A program made the position numbers and the translations under genes. Below are positions 1 to 7,770 of a stretch of DNA of 64,000 nucleotides, piece by piece; the stretch's first letter is position 1; each line of letters begins with the position of its first letter. The stretch is from assembly GCF_027923225.1 (NCBI RefSeq), contig NZ_BSDI01000003.1, positions 112,086-176,085 of the forward strand, written 5' to 3'. This DNA is from Phytohabitans aurantiacus (lineage in GTDB: Bacteria > Actinomycetota > Actinomycetes > Mycobacteriales > Micromonosporaceae). The notes beneath the pieces were generated by a model that worked only from the letters and a program-made list of their open reading frames with translations, made no database searches and was not told where the DNA came from.

Positions 1-2
1 CT

Positions 3-392
3 GGCGTGGTGTACGCCCTGGTGCCGAAGGTGAGAGCGCGGATCGGCTGGGCCGTCGTGCTGCTCGCGGTGGGCGCCCCACTGGCCGCGTACGTGGCACG
101 GGAGTCGGGCCAGAACCTGGAGGAGCGGCTGGTCGCCGCCAACTACAGCCAGGAGATCCTGGCGCAGGTCGACGACCACCAGGGGTACGGCGACCTGACA
201 CTCTGGTTCAGCCTGGGCTTGGGGGCCGCCGCGCTGTTGCTGGTTTTCGCGACCAGCAGCCGGGCCCGTCGGGCGCCGTCATGGCTGGCCTGGGTACTGA
301 GCGCGGCCGTCATCGTGCTGGCGGGCTTCACCGGGTACTACGTCTACAAAACCGGCGACACGGGAGCCAACGCGGTCTGGAGCGGTGTCTGA
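3..392 (+). CDS. Membrane protein, DUF2231-like, 5' truncated
   Basis: The reading frame is open to the left edge of the window, so only the C-terminal part of about 130 residues is visible. It shows three hydrophobic segments: around residues 14-31 of the visible part, 62-82, and 92-111. A charged loop between the first two contains the sequence QVDDHQGYGDL, and the chain ends with GYYVYKTGDTGANAVW. That alternation and the tail resemble the end of DUF2231-type integral membrane proteins. No catalytic residues are visible and the function is unknown. A GTG at 6 could start translation, but the frame continues upstream, so truncation by the window edge is more likely. Confidence 0.55.
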   Translation, partial: GVVYALVPKVRARIGWAVVLLAVGAPLAAYVARESGQNLEERLVAANYSQEILAQVDDHQGYGDLTLWFSLGLGAAALLLVFATSSRARRAPSWLAWVLSAAVIVLAGFTGYYVYKTGDTGANAVWSGV

Positions 393-413
393 TAGCGGCT
401 CTTTGGCTGACGG

Positions 414-803
414 CTAGAAGAGAGCGCGGGAGCAGAGCAGGCAGATCACGATGAGGAGCACGGCTCCGGCGATCATCCCGACCCCGTACGTCACCGTGCG
501 GGCGCTCCGCTCCTCAGCCTCGATGCCGTTGGCGTCCTGCGCTGGCAACTGACGAGGGGAAGGCGGCTGCACCACCATGGGGGGCCGCCACCCCTTCGGC
601 GGCGTGGGGCTGGCCGGGGGACCCGGGTAGCTGGGCTGCTGAGCCGTCTTCCCCGGTTCTGCCGATTTCGGCGGGGTGGGCTCGCCGCCTTCGGGCCGCC
701 GCCAGAACGCATCCGGGTCGGGGGCCGGCTGGCGCTGCGGCTGGGAAGGCGGGTGAGCGGTCGAGTCGCCGCCGGCCCCGGGGTCGCCATCGCTCGTCGT
801 CAC
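414..803 (-). CDS. Proline-rich protein with C-terminal membrane anchor
   Basis: About 129 residues. The first ~85 are a low-complexity segment rich in Pro, Gln, Gly and Ser with no recognisable domain. A single hydrophobic helix of about 20 residues near the C terminus (GMIAGAVLLIVICLL) is followed by a short basic and aromatic tail. The layout suggests a tail-anchored or single-pass envelope protein with a disordered, probably cytoplasmic, arm. I chose the GTG at 803; a TTG at 821 in the same frame is also possible and neither has a clear Shine-Dalgarno sequence. The gene converges on the truncated membrane-protein gene to its left. Function unknown. Confidence 0.5.
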   Translation of the reverse strand: MTTSDGDPGAGGDSTAHPPSQPQRQPAPDPDAFWRRPEGGEPTPPKSAEPGKTAQQPSYPGPPASPTPPKGWRPPMVVQPPSPRQLPAQDANGIEAEERSARTVTYGVGMIAGAVLLIVICLLCSRALF

Positions 804-870
804 GGCGAATGACGCTACCAACGGCCTGCGGGACCTTTGCCGTTCACCTCCACTGGGTACGCTTCAGGGC

Positions 871-1044
871 GTGAACGGGGTGGAATACACGCGCGACGAC
901 TCCGATCGTGTCGTCGACCTTGAAGACGACGGCCTGCCGGTACTGCCAGACCAGACCCGGGACGACACCGACCGCGGCTGGGGCGAACGCTCGTACTCAA
1001 ACGACGACCGCCTCATCGAAGACCGCCCCCCACACTGGTCCTAG
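871..1044 (+). CDS. Small acidic conserved protein (57 aa)
   Basis: A 57-codon frame starts with GTG at 871 and ends with TAG at 1042-1044. The product is very acidic and hydrophilic, with a C-terminal core of the form RDDTDRGWGER followed by NDDRLIEDRPPHW. From memory, proteins with this end are found across actinobacteria as short uncharacterised proteins of similar length; no homology search was possible here. No membrane segment or metal motif is present, so a small cytoplasmic, partly disordered protein is likely. It is transcribed divergently from the proline-rich gene and is followed directly by the GC-rich repeat block that begins near 1060. Confidence 0.6.
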   Translation: MNGVEYTRDDSDRVVDLEDDGLPVLPDQTRDDTDRGWGERSYSNDDRLIEDRPPHWS

Positions 1045-1059
1045 CCCACCCCCCACCGC

Positions 1060-1292
1060 CCGCGCCGCGCGGGTCTTTCCGCCCCTCCGCGCGGGCCGTG
1101 CTCTCGCGCAGCGCACTCTCTCCGCGCCGCTCCGCGCAGCCCGTTCTCCGCGCGCCGCGCGCTCTCCGCGCCGCTCCGCGCGGCTCGCGCTCCGCGCGCA
1201 GCGCGCTCTCTCCGCCGATCAAGGGCGAATGCACGTGGTTGGATCTCTTTTCCGCGTGTATTTGCCCTTGATCCATGCGAATCTCCTTGATC
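1060..1292. repeat. Left arm of long inverted repeat
   Basis: The block consists of iterated Gcgcgc/ctccgcgc tracts (about 1060-1216) followed by a 76-bp unit at 1217-1292. That unit reappears, inverted and with about three mismatches, at 2227-2302. Its first 57 bp (1217-1273) are themselves palindromic: GATCAAGGGCGAATGCACG at one end, mirrored by CGTGTATTTGCCCTTGATC at the other. No protein-coding signature was found. The stretch 1293-1509 up to the next gene is GC-rich and I see nothing else in it. Confidence 0.8.
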
Positions 1293-1509
1293 GACGCGCG
1301 ACGCGCGACGCGCGCCCCGCGACGTGGATGCGGGGCCGGGCGCGGGAGGCGCGCCGACCGCACTCCGCCGGGCGCTCTCACGCGTGCGGTCCCGAGCGGG
1401 CATCGGATGCCGCGATATCAGGGAAAACGCGGCATCCGGGCCGTGTTGAGGCAGCAAGTTCCCCGAACATGCTGCAACGCCCGCCGGCGACCGCGCGGGA
1501 ACGGGTGGT

Positions 1510-2085
1510 CTAGGCGCGGACGATGATGGTGAAGGCGGTGGTCGGTGGCGCGGTCGCGGTTTTGCGCGCTTGAGCCGGGCCAAGGGCGAGAAGCAGCGCG
1601 CCCTCGTCGAGAGCGACAGCGAGCACCAGCGCGTCCGTCGCATGCACGCCGGGCTGACGCCCGGCGACCAGCAGATCGACGCGATCACCTGGGCGAACGA
1701 GCGCGAGCGCCGCGGGGTCGGCGAGCCTTACCGGTACGCCGACCGTGCCTGGCGGCGCCGCGAGCCGCGCGTCCAACGCACCAGGCGTGGGACGCTCCGG
1801 CCCCGAGCGTTCCGAGCCCTGCTGGTGCGATCCCGAATGGGCCGGCGTCGATCCGCCAGAGTTGCGCGCCTCCGGCGTCCGGTCCGTCGAAGGACGGTCG
1901 CCGCTGGCCGGTGCGGGCGTGCCGGGCGTCCGCTCGACGGACGTGGGTGAGGGACAGGCGGGTTCGCCGGCGTACAGCGCGGCGGCCGCGGTCAGGAGCA
2001 GCGCCGCGACGAGCATCAGGCGCAGGGTCGTGCGGGCGCGAGGCAGTCGTGGTCGCCGGACCGGGTCGAGTCTGGGCTCCCGCAT
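1510..2085 (-). CDS. SAF-domain (CpaB/RcpC-like) membrane-anchored protein
   Basis: 191 residues starting at ATG 2085. The N terminus is basic, followed by one hydrophobic helix (about residues 22-40, LMLVAALLLTAAAALYAG), then a Pro/Ser/Thr-rich linker of about 60 residues. The C-terminal half contains the SAF-like core: GTVGVPVRLADPAALALVRP, GDRVDLLV, and an ALVLAVALDEGALLLAL strand region. This organisation matches the short RcpC/CpaB-type proteins of actinobacteria related to Flp pilus assembly, although no pilus genes lie nearby. It would sit in the membrane with the SAF domain outside. The gene is isolated between the two arms of a long inverted repeat, and its upstream region carries two DnaA boxes. 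Confidence 0.65.
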   Translation of the reverse strand: MREPRLDPVRRPRLPRARTTLRLMLVAALLLTAAAALYAGEPACPSPTSVERTPGTPAPASGDRPSTDRTPEARNSGGSTPAHSGSHQQGSERSGPERPTPGALDARLAAPPGTVGVPVRLADPAALALVRPGDRVDLLVAGRQPGVHATDALVLAVALDEGALLLALGPAQARKTATAPPTTAFTIIVRA

Positions 2086-2136
2086 GCCGGCAGGCTAGGA
2101 CGCTTCCGACGGTCCGGCACTCGCCGAGTGCCAGCC

Positions 2137-2164
2137 TGTGGATAACTCGCGTGCCTGTGGATAA
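2137..2164. promoter_or_regulatory. Pair of consensus DnaA boxes
   Basis: TGTGGATAA occurs at 2137-2145 and again at 2156-2164. Both are the exact complement of the DnaA box TTATCCACA, in the same orientation and 19 bp apart start to start (about two helical turns). They lie about 50 bp upstream of the SAF-domain gene. No dnaA, dnaN or AT-rich unwinding region is near, so this is not a replication origin; DnaA titration or transcriptional control is possible. Confidence 0.55.
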
Positions 2165-2226
2165 CCCAGGTCCGGATCGGCGGCCGCGCCCGCGGTAGCG
2201 GCGCAAACGCCGGCGCGGAGCGCGCC

Positions 2227-2450
2227 GATCAAGGAGATCCGAATGGATCAAGGGCAAATACACGCGGAAAAGAGATCAAACCACGTGCATTCGCCCTTGA
2301 TCGGCGGAGAGAGTGCGCTGCGCGCGGAGCGCGGCCCGCGCGGCGGAGAGAGTGCGCTGCGCGCGGAGCGCGAGCCACGCGCGGCGGAGAGGGCGCGCTG
2401 CGCGCAGAGCGCGGGCCGCGCGCAGCGGAAGAGCGCGGAGCGCTAGGCCG
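2227..2450. repeat. Right arm of long inverted repeat
   Basis: The 76-bp unit at 2227-2302 is the inverted counterpart of 1217-1292. It is followed by GCGCGGAGAGAGTGCGCTGCG-type tracts (2303-2445) that mirror the left block. The arm runs to the 3' end of the fmdB-like gene. The intervening region 2086-2226 holds only the two DnaA boxes and the SAF-gene upstream region. Confidence 0.8.
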
Positions 2451-2775
2451 CGGGAGCGGGTGCGGAGGGCTTTGAGGCCGAGGACGGAGACGACGAAGTC
2501 GTCGAGGACGAGCTTGACGAGTCGGACGAAGTCGAGCTCGACGACGAAGAGGACGGCGTCGTCGACGACGAGGAACTCGACGACTTCGACTTCTCAGCGG
2601 AGCGGGAGTCGGTGCGGTAGAAGCCCGAGCCCTTGAACACCACTCCGACGGAGCCGAACAGCTTGCGCAGTCGACCCTCGCACGCCGGGCACTCGGTCAA
2701 CGGCTCGTCGGCGAAGGACTGCACCGCCTCAAGCTGGTGTCCGCATGCGGTGCAGGCGTACTGGTACGTGGGCAC
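2443..2775 (-). CDS. FmdB-family zinc-ribbon protein
   Basis: 110 residues from GTG 2775, which has an ideal GGAGGAG Shine-Dalgarno sequence seven bases upstream. The N-terminal ~50 residues form the FmdB-type zinc ribbon: PTYQYACTACGH, then ECPACEGRLRKLF, giving two CxxC pairs, followed by GVVFKGSGFYRTD. The remainder is a poly-serine/threonine tail of about 50 residues ending in Ala/Pro, encoded by GACGAC-type repeats. The family is usually called a putative regulatory protein; its molecular role is not established. The gene lies 73 bp downstream of the 5-formyl-THF cyclo-ligase on the same strand, a common actinobacterial pairing. The long Ser tail is probably disordered and of variable length. 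Confidence 0.85.
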   Translation of the reverse strand: MPTYQYACTACGHQLEAVQSFADEPLTECPACEGRLRKLFGSVGVVFKGSGFYRTDSRSAEKSKSSSSSSSTTPSSSSSSSTSSDSSSSSSTTSSSPSSASKPSAPAPAA

Positions 2776-2848
2776 GGCTCCTCCTGAACCCTGGCACTCC
2801 ACCTATCCGAGTGCTAATAGTGCGGCATGACCCCGGCCAGCGTCCAGT

Positions 2849-3436
2849 TCAGGCGGCCAACATCACCAATCCGTCACCCGGAGTGATCACTGCCCGCACC
2901 CGCTGGTCGTGTGCCTCGGCGGGGACCTCGTCGACCAACTCGCCGTCGTGCAAGAGTGCCACGGTCAGCCCGGTGGCCCGGGCGAGCGCCCGGTCGTACG
3001 AGCCGCCGCCCCGGCCGAGCCGCACGCCGCGCCGGTCGACGGCGACCGCCGGCACCACGACCAGCCCCGCTGACGCCACCGCCTCGACGCCGTGCCGGCG
3101 GCCGCTCGGCTCGCGCAGCCCGCGCGTGCCGGGCGTCAGTGAGGCGTGTCCGGCGTAGTCGGCCCAATCCAGATCCAGGTCTGGCAGGAGCACCGGCAGC
3201 AGCAGTCGCCCGCCCGGCCCGAGGGCGCCGGCGAGCGCGTCGGGGAGCCCGGGTCCGCCCGGTTCCGCCCCGATCGGCACGTATCCGGCAACGACGGCCG
3301 GCGCGTGTCCGCGTACAAGAAAAGTCAATTCAGCCAGCACGGACGCCGCGGCTTCGGCCAGCGACGAGGCGGGCAGGGCCCGGCGGCGCGCGAGCAGCGC
3401 GGTGCGCATGGCTGCTTTTGATGAAAAATCCGACAC
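2849..3436 (-). CDS. 5-formyltetrahydrofolate cyclo-ligase
   Basis: 195 residues. The enzyme converts 5-formyl-THF to 5,10-methenyl-THF with ATP hydrolysis, returning stored formyl folate to one-carbon metabolism. The N terminus has the family's basic helix (KAAMRTALLARRRAL) and the C-terminal half has the diagnostic motif VPAVAVDRRGVRLGRGGGSYDR, which contributes to the ATP site. The GTG at 3436 was chosen because GGGAG lies seven bases upstream; an in-frame start at 3463 has no better signal. Length fits the family (about 190-200). It is divergent from the diguanylate cyclase with a 66-bp gap and is probably cotranscribed with the downstream fmdB-like gene. Confidence 0.9.
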   Translation of the reverse strand: MSDFSSKAAMRTALLARRRALPASSLAEAAASVLAELTFLVRGHAPAVVAGYVPIGAEPGGPGLPDALAGALGPGGRLLLPVLLPDLDLDWADYAGHASLTPGTRGLREPSGRRHGVEAVASAGLVVVPAVAVDRRGVRLGRGGGSYDRALARATGLTVALLHDGELVDEVPAEAHDQRVRAVITPGDGLVMLAA

Positions 3437-3502
3437 GCCACACTCCCGCCACAAACGGCCCACTGACGCACTGCTGTGTCAGCATCCCATTGAGGAGGCG
3501 AG

Positions 3503-5551
3503 ATGACGCTGCGCGGCCGGTTGACCACGGCGTTCCTCGCGGTGGTGCTCGGTCCGGTGCTGCTGGGGGCGTTCTTCGTGGGCGCCACCTTCGCGGCGAC
3601 GAGCCGGGACCGATCGGTCGAGCGTCTCGACCTCGCCGCCACCGCCGTGCGTACCTCGATGGGCGCCCTGTGCCAGCGGCTGCACGCGGCGGCCGACGCG
3701 GTCGCCCTCGCCGCGCCCGAGCAGCGCGTCGCGGTCGCCAACCAGGTCGTCGCGCGCGGCCTCGCGGCAGCCGTTCGCTTCGACGCGTTCACCACGCCGG
3801 GCGCGCCCGGACAGCCCTGGGCGCGCTGCGCCGACGCCACGCCCGGCTACCAGGCGGTCAGCGCCCGCGTGGAGATCCGCGACACGACCGGCGCCGCGGT
3901 GGGTGCGGTCGAGGTAGCGGAGACGGTGGACGCGGCGTTCATCGTGCGGCTCGCCGGCGCCTCCGGCGCGGCGATCACACTGCGCGGCGGGAGTGCCCAC
4001 ACCACCGAGTCGCCCGACGCGCGCGCCGCCGTGCTTCAGGCTGCTGATCGTGTACGCGGAGACGCCTCGACCGGCACCGCTGGCGACCGGTATATCCGGC
4101 GGCTCGACGGAGCCCCGGGGCAGCCGCTGCCGCTCGTCCTCTCCGTTCCGCGCAGCGAACCGCAGGGGCTGTACGCGGTGCTGGTCGCCGCCGTGATCCT
4201 CGCCGGCCTGGTCGCCGTGCTCGCCGCCTGGTGGCTGGCCCGCACGACGACCCGGCCGCTCGCCGAGCTTGCCGCCGCCGCCGACCGGGTGGCGGGTGGT
4301 GATCTGGCCGCCCGGGTGCCCGTGCGGGCGCACGACGAGGTGGGGCGGCTGGCGGCGACGTTCAACCGGATGACCCGCGAGACGCAGGCGTACGTGCAGG
4401 CGCTCACCGCCAGCAGGGACCAGTTGCGCGGGCACCTGGCGGTGCTCGGCGACACCATGTCGAGCACCCACGACCTGCAGCGGATCCTGCGGGTACTGCT
4501 CCAGACCGCGCAGGCCGCCACCGGCGCGCACTCGGGTGTGGTGCTGCTGCTCGACCAGGCCACCGGCGTACTGGCCGCGCAGTGTGCCGAAGGCCTCGAC
4601 GACGACTGGGCCGAGCTGCGGGTGCTGCCCGGCAGCGGCCTGCTCGGCACGGTCGCCGCCACTGGGGAACCGCGGCGCGGCCGGGTCGACCGGGACGGGC
4701 CGCCGCTCGCCGAACACGAGCCGCGCTGCCGCACCTACATAGCGGTCCCGTTCGCCCGGCCGGCGCCCGTCGGCGACGTGGAACCGCCCGCGCTCGGCGT
4801 GCTGGCCCTCTACGACCGGCTCGGTTCCGACGAGTTCGACGACGCGGACCTTGTGACGCTGCGCACGTTCGCCGGGCAGGCGGCCGTCGCCGTCGAGAAC
4901 GTCCGGGTGCACGAGGAGGCGCAGCGGCTCTCGCTGACCGACCCGCTGACCGGACTCTGGAATTACCGGTATCTGAAAGAGTCGATCCGGCGCGAGGTGG
5001 AACGGGCCAGCCGGTTCGGGCGGATGCTGACCGTGCTCGCCCTCGACCTCGACCGCTTCAAGGAGGTCAACGACACGTACGGGCACGCGGCCGGCGACGC
5101 GGTGCTGGCCGAGTTCGCGCGGCGGGTGCGGTCCGAGGTGCGCGAGGTGGACCTGGCGTTTCGGCAGGGTGGTGAGGAGTTCGTGGTGCTGCTCCCCGAG
5201 ACCGACGCCCGCGGCGGCGCGATCGTCGCCGAACGGCTGGGCGCCTCCGTCCGGGACACTCCGATGCCCATCGGTCCCGAGGCATCCATCGACGTCACCG
5301 TCTCCATCGGTATCGCGGTCTATCCCGACCACGGCGTCACCGGCGCCCAGGTGCTGGACGCGGCGGACGACGCCCTCTACGCCGCAAAGGCCGCAGGTCG
5401 CGACGGTTACCGGGCGGCGACCGGCGGTAAGCGGGCGCCTATCCTGGAGATCCCGGTACCGGCCGGAGCGGCCCCACCCGATGACGATCTTCCCCGAGCC
5501 GGCGGCGCGTCACCTGGGACTCAACCGCCGCGACAGGGCCGTGGCCGATAG
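3503..5551 (+). CDS. Membrane diguanylate cyclase (HAMP-GAF-GGDEF)
   Basis: 682 residues from ATG 3503 with GAGGAGG upstream. A first membrane helix spans about residues 8-30, an extracytoplasmic sensor region runs to about 222, and a second helix covers 223-245. HAMP (about 246-298), GAF (about 320-468) and GGDEF (about 475-635) domains follow. The active site reads GGEEF (about 557-561), a variant usually still active. An RxxD inhibitory site (REVD) lies five residues before it, so c-di-GMP feedback inhibition is likely. The last ~45 residues are Pro/Gly-rich and disordered. The protein would make c-di-GMP in response to an external ligand. It lies between the folate gene and galU, where other actinobacteria often have no gene. 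Confidence 0.9.
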   Translation: MTLRGRLTTAFLAVVLGPVLLGAFFVGATFAATSRDRSVERLDLAATAVRTSMGALCQRLHAAADAVALAAPEQRVAVANQVVARGLAAAVRFDAFTTPGAPGQPWARCADATPGYQAVSARVEIRDTTGAAVGAVEVAETVDAAFIVRLAGASGAAITLRGGSAHTTESPDARAAVLQAADRVRGDASTGTAGDRYIRRLDGAPGQPLPLVLSVPRSEPQGLYAVLVAAVILAGLVAVLAAWWLARTTTRPLAELAAAADRVAGGDLAARVPVRAHDEVGRLAATFNRMTRETQAYVQALTASRDQLRGHLAVLGDTMSSTHDLQRILRVLLQTAQAATGAHSGVVLLLDQATGVLAAQCAEGLDDDWAELRVLPGSGLLGTVAATGEPRRGRVDRDGPPLAEHEPRCRTYIAVPFARPAPVGDVEPPALGVLALYDRLGSDEFDDADLVTLRTFAGQAAVAVENVRVHEEAQRLSLTDPLTGLWNYRYLKESIRREVERASRFGRMLTVLALDLDRFKEVNDTYGHAAGDAVLAEFARRVRSEVREVDLAFRQGGEEFVVLLPETDARGGAIVAERLGASVRDTPMPIGPEASIDVTVSIGIAVYPDHGVTGAQVLDAADDALYAAKAAGRDGYRAATGGKRAPILEIPVPAGAAPPDDDLPRAGGASPGTQPPRQGRGR

Positions 5552-5560
5552 TCTCGGCGC

Positions 5561-6493
5561 ATGTCGGAGCACGCAGCCACCCCAGTCATCCCCGCAGGAC
5601 GGCGTGCGGTCAAGGCCGTTATTCCCGCCGCCGGCCTGGCGACCCGGTTCCTCCCCGCCACCAAGGCCGTGCCCAAAGAACTGCTGCCGGTCGTCGACCG
5701 GCCGGTCCTCCAGTTCATCGTGGAGGAGGCCGCCGCCGCGGGAATCGGTGATGTCCTGCTGATCACCGGCAGGGGCAAGACGTCGATGGTCGACCACTTC
5801 GACCGGCAGCCCTATCTGGAGTCGCGCCTCGAAGAGAAGGGCGACGCCGAACGGCTCGCCGCCGTGCGCCAGCCCAACGAACTCGCCGAGATCTACACCT
5901 GCCGCCAGGGCGAGCCCCTCGGCCTCGGTCACGCCGTGGGGTGCGCCGAGTCCCACGTCGGCGACGCGCCGTTCGCCGTACTGCTCGGCGACGAGTTCGT
6001 CGACCTGGCCGAGCCGCTGCTGCCGGCGATGCTCGATCTGCAGGCTCGCACCGGTGGCATCGTGCTTGCCTTCATGGAGGTCCAGCCCGAAGAGACCAAG
6101 CGATACGGCATCGCGTCCGTCGCGCCCGCCGAAGAGGGGCTCAGCGAGATCGGCGAGGTCGTCCGGGTCACCGGGCTGGTCGAAAAGCCCGCGCCGGCCG
6201 ACGCGCCGAGCAACCTGGCCGTCCTCGGGCGGTACGTGCTGCCGGGGCACATCTTCGACGCGATCAAGCGCACCAAGCCCGGCAGCGGAAACGAGATCCA
6301 GCTGACCGACGCGATGGCGCTGCTGCTCGACGAGGGCACGCCGGTGCACGGCATCGTGTACCGGGGGACGCGCTACGACACCGGGATGCCGCTCGGCTAC
6401 CTGCAGGCGGTGGTGGAGATCGCCTCCAAGCGCGACGATCTGGGCCCCGCGTTTCGCGAGTGGCTGACTGACTTTGTGGGGACTTTTACATGA
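5561..6493 (+). CDS. galU: UTP-glucose-1-phosphate uridylyltransferase
   Basis: 310 residues. The enzyme makes UDP-glucose from UTP and glucose-1-phosphate for cell-wall glycans and trehalose. The N-terminal nucleotide-binding motif is KAVIPAAGLATRFLPATKA followed by PKELLPVVDRP, the classic GalU signature. Further family motifs are FIVEEAAAAGI, LGHAV, LLGDEFV and the late NEIQLTDAM. Length agrees with the family. The start at ATG 5561 lies about 10 bp after the cyclase stop codon and has no clear Shine-Dalgarno sequence. The stop overlaps the next gene in ATGA (6490-6493), indicating translational coupling with the moeA-like gene. Confidence 0.95.
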   Translation: MSEHAATPVIPAGRRAVKAVIPAAGLATRFLPATKAVPKELLPVVDRPVLQFIVEEAAAAGIGDVLLITGRGKTSMVDHFDRQPYLESRLEEKGDAERLAAVRQPNELAEIYTCRQGEPLGLGHAVGCAESHVGDAPFAVLLGDEFVDLAEPLLPAMLDLQARTGGIVLAFMEVQPEETKRYGIASVAPAEEGLSEIGEVVRVTGLVEKPAPADAPSNLAVLGRYVLPGHIFDAIKRTKPGSGNEIQLTDAMALLLDEGTPVHGIVYRGTRYDTGMPLGYLQAVVEIASKRDDLGPAFREWLTDFVGTFT

Positions 6494-7770
6494 CATCAAC
6501 GGCCGATGCCGAGGCGGCCGCAAACGAGCTGACGCCACTCGCCGACTACCTGGGCAGCGTGCTGCGCAGGTTGCGAGCGCTGCCCCCGCTCGACCTCGAC
6601 ATCACCCAGGCGTACGGCAACGTCCTCGCGCAGGACGTTATCGCCGCGCACGCGTACCCGGCGTTCGACCACGCGGCCGTCGACGGGTACGCGGCGCGCT
6701 GGGAAGACGTGGCCGCCGCCTCGGCCTCACTTGACGGCGGCCGGGGCGGCGCGGTCCGCCTCAACGTGGTCGGTGACCTGGGTGCCGCGAGCTGGCGCCC
6801 GGTACGCATCAACCCCGGCACCTGCTTCTCGGTGGCGGCCGGGGCACCACTGCCCGCCGCCGCTGACGTCGTGGTGCCGGTGGAGTGGACCGACCAGGGC
6901 ATGGCCGCGGTCGAGATCTTCCGGGCGCCCAAGCGCGGATACGGTCTGCGTCGCGCCGGCGAGGAGCTGGCCGCCGGCACGGTACTGGCGCGCGCCGGCA
7001 CCACCGTCTCGCCCGCGCTGGTCGCGGTGTTCGCGGCGACCGGTGTCGGTCACGTCGTCGTGCGCTCCAGCCCGCGCGTCGTGGTCGTGGCGACCGGCGA
7101 CGAGCTGGTCGACGTGGGCCGGGCCAGCCAGCCGGGTCAGGTGGTCGACGCCAACTCGCACGCCCTCACGGCCGCCGCGGTCGAGGCGGGCGCGCTCGCG
7201 TACCGGGTGGGCATCTGCGACGACGACCCCGAGGGGCTGCGGGGGCTCCTCGAGGATCAGACGCTGCGCGCCGACCTCATCGTCACCACCGGCGGCACCG
7301 GCACCGGTCCCGGCGACATGGTCCGGCGCATCCTGTCCAGGCGCGACGGTGCCGTCATGTTCCACGAGGTGGCGCTGTATCCCGGTACGACGCTGGGATT
7401 CGGTACGGTCGGTGGTGAGGAGGTGCCGATCGTGTGTCTGCCTGGTAACCCAGCCGCCGCGCTGATCGGCTTCGAGATGCTCGCCCGACCCGCCATCCAG
7501 TTGCTCGCCGGGGCCGACCCGGTGTTCCGGCCCAGCGTCCGGGCGCACCTGCTGGAGACCGTGTCGTCTCCCGCGGGACTGCGCGAGTTCCGGCCCGCCC
7601 ACGTCGCCGAGCGTCGTGGCGGTGGCTACACGGTCCAGCCGCTGCCTGGCGGGCCATACACGATGTCCGGCCTCGCCGAGGCGAACGGCCTGCTGGTGCT
7701 CGGTGAGCGGGTCACCAGCGCGGCGGCCGGGTCCACAGTCGACGTGCTCCTGCTGGACCGGCGCCGATGA
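6490..7770 (+). CDS. glp: Gephyrin-like protein Glp / MoeA-family protein
   Basis: 426 residues with full MoeA architecture. Domain I begins with LADYLGSVL and contains the AFDHAAVDGYA motif. The central MogA-like domain carries VATGDELVD, DANSH, and VTTGGTGTGPGDMV; the end has LPGNPAAALIGFE. Classical MoeA inserts molybdenum into molybdopterin. In actinobacteria the paralogue coded between galU and sepX/glpR is the gephyrin-like division protein Glp, described in Corynebacterium as a partner of the membrane receptor GlpR. Synteny here (galU-this gene-GNAT-sepX) favours that role, but catalytic residues look preserved and a cofactor role cannot be excluded. Both ends overlap neighbours by ATGA, giving a coupled operon. 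Confidence 0.85.
   Translation: MTSTADAEAAANELTPLADYLGSVLRRLRALPPLDLDITQAYGNVLAQDVIAAHAYPAFDHAAVDGYAARWEDVAAASASLDGGRGGAVRLNVVGDLGAASWRPVRINPGTCFSVAAGAPLPAAADVVVPVEWTDQGMAAVEIFRAPKRGYGLRRAGEELAAGTVLARAGTTVSPALVAVFAATGVGHVVVRSSPRVVVVATGDELVDVGRASQPGQVVDANSHALTAAAVEAGALAYRVGICDDDPEGLRGLLEDQTLRADLIVTTGGTGTGPGDMVRRILSRRDGAVMFHEVALYPGTTLGFGTVGGEEVPIVCLPGNPAAALIGFEMLARPAIQLLAGADPVFRPSVRAHLLETVSSPAGLREFRPAHVAERRGGGYTVQPLPGGPYTMSGLAEANGLLVLGERVTSAAAGSTVDVLLLDRRR

Noticed and set aside
1041..1688. Several overlapping open frames in the GC-rich repeat block
   Set aside because: They are Arg/Ala-rich translations of the GCGCGC tracts on both strands and coincide with the inverted repeat.
2137..2164. 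Replication origin at the DnaA boxes
   Set aside because: Only two boxes, no dnaA, dnaN or AT-rich unwinding region nearby. A titration or regulatory role is more sensible.
3479..5332. Long minus-strand open frame of about 617 codons opposite the diguanylate cyclase
   Set aside because: It is antisense to a gene with clear GGDEF, GAF and HAMP motifs. The translated product has no domain and is the usual artefact of high third-position G+C.
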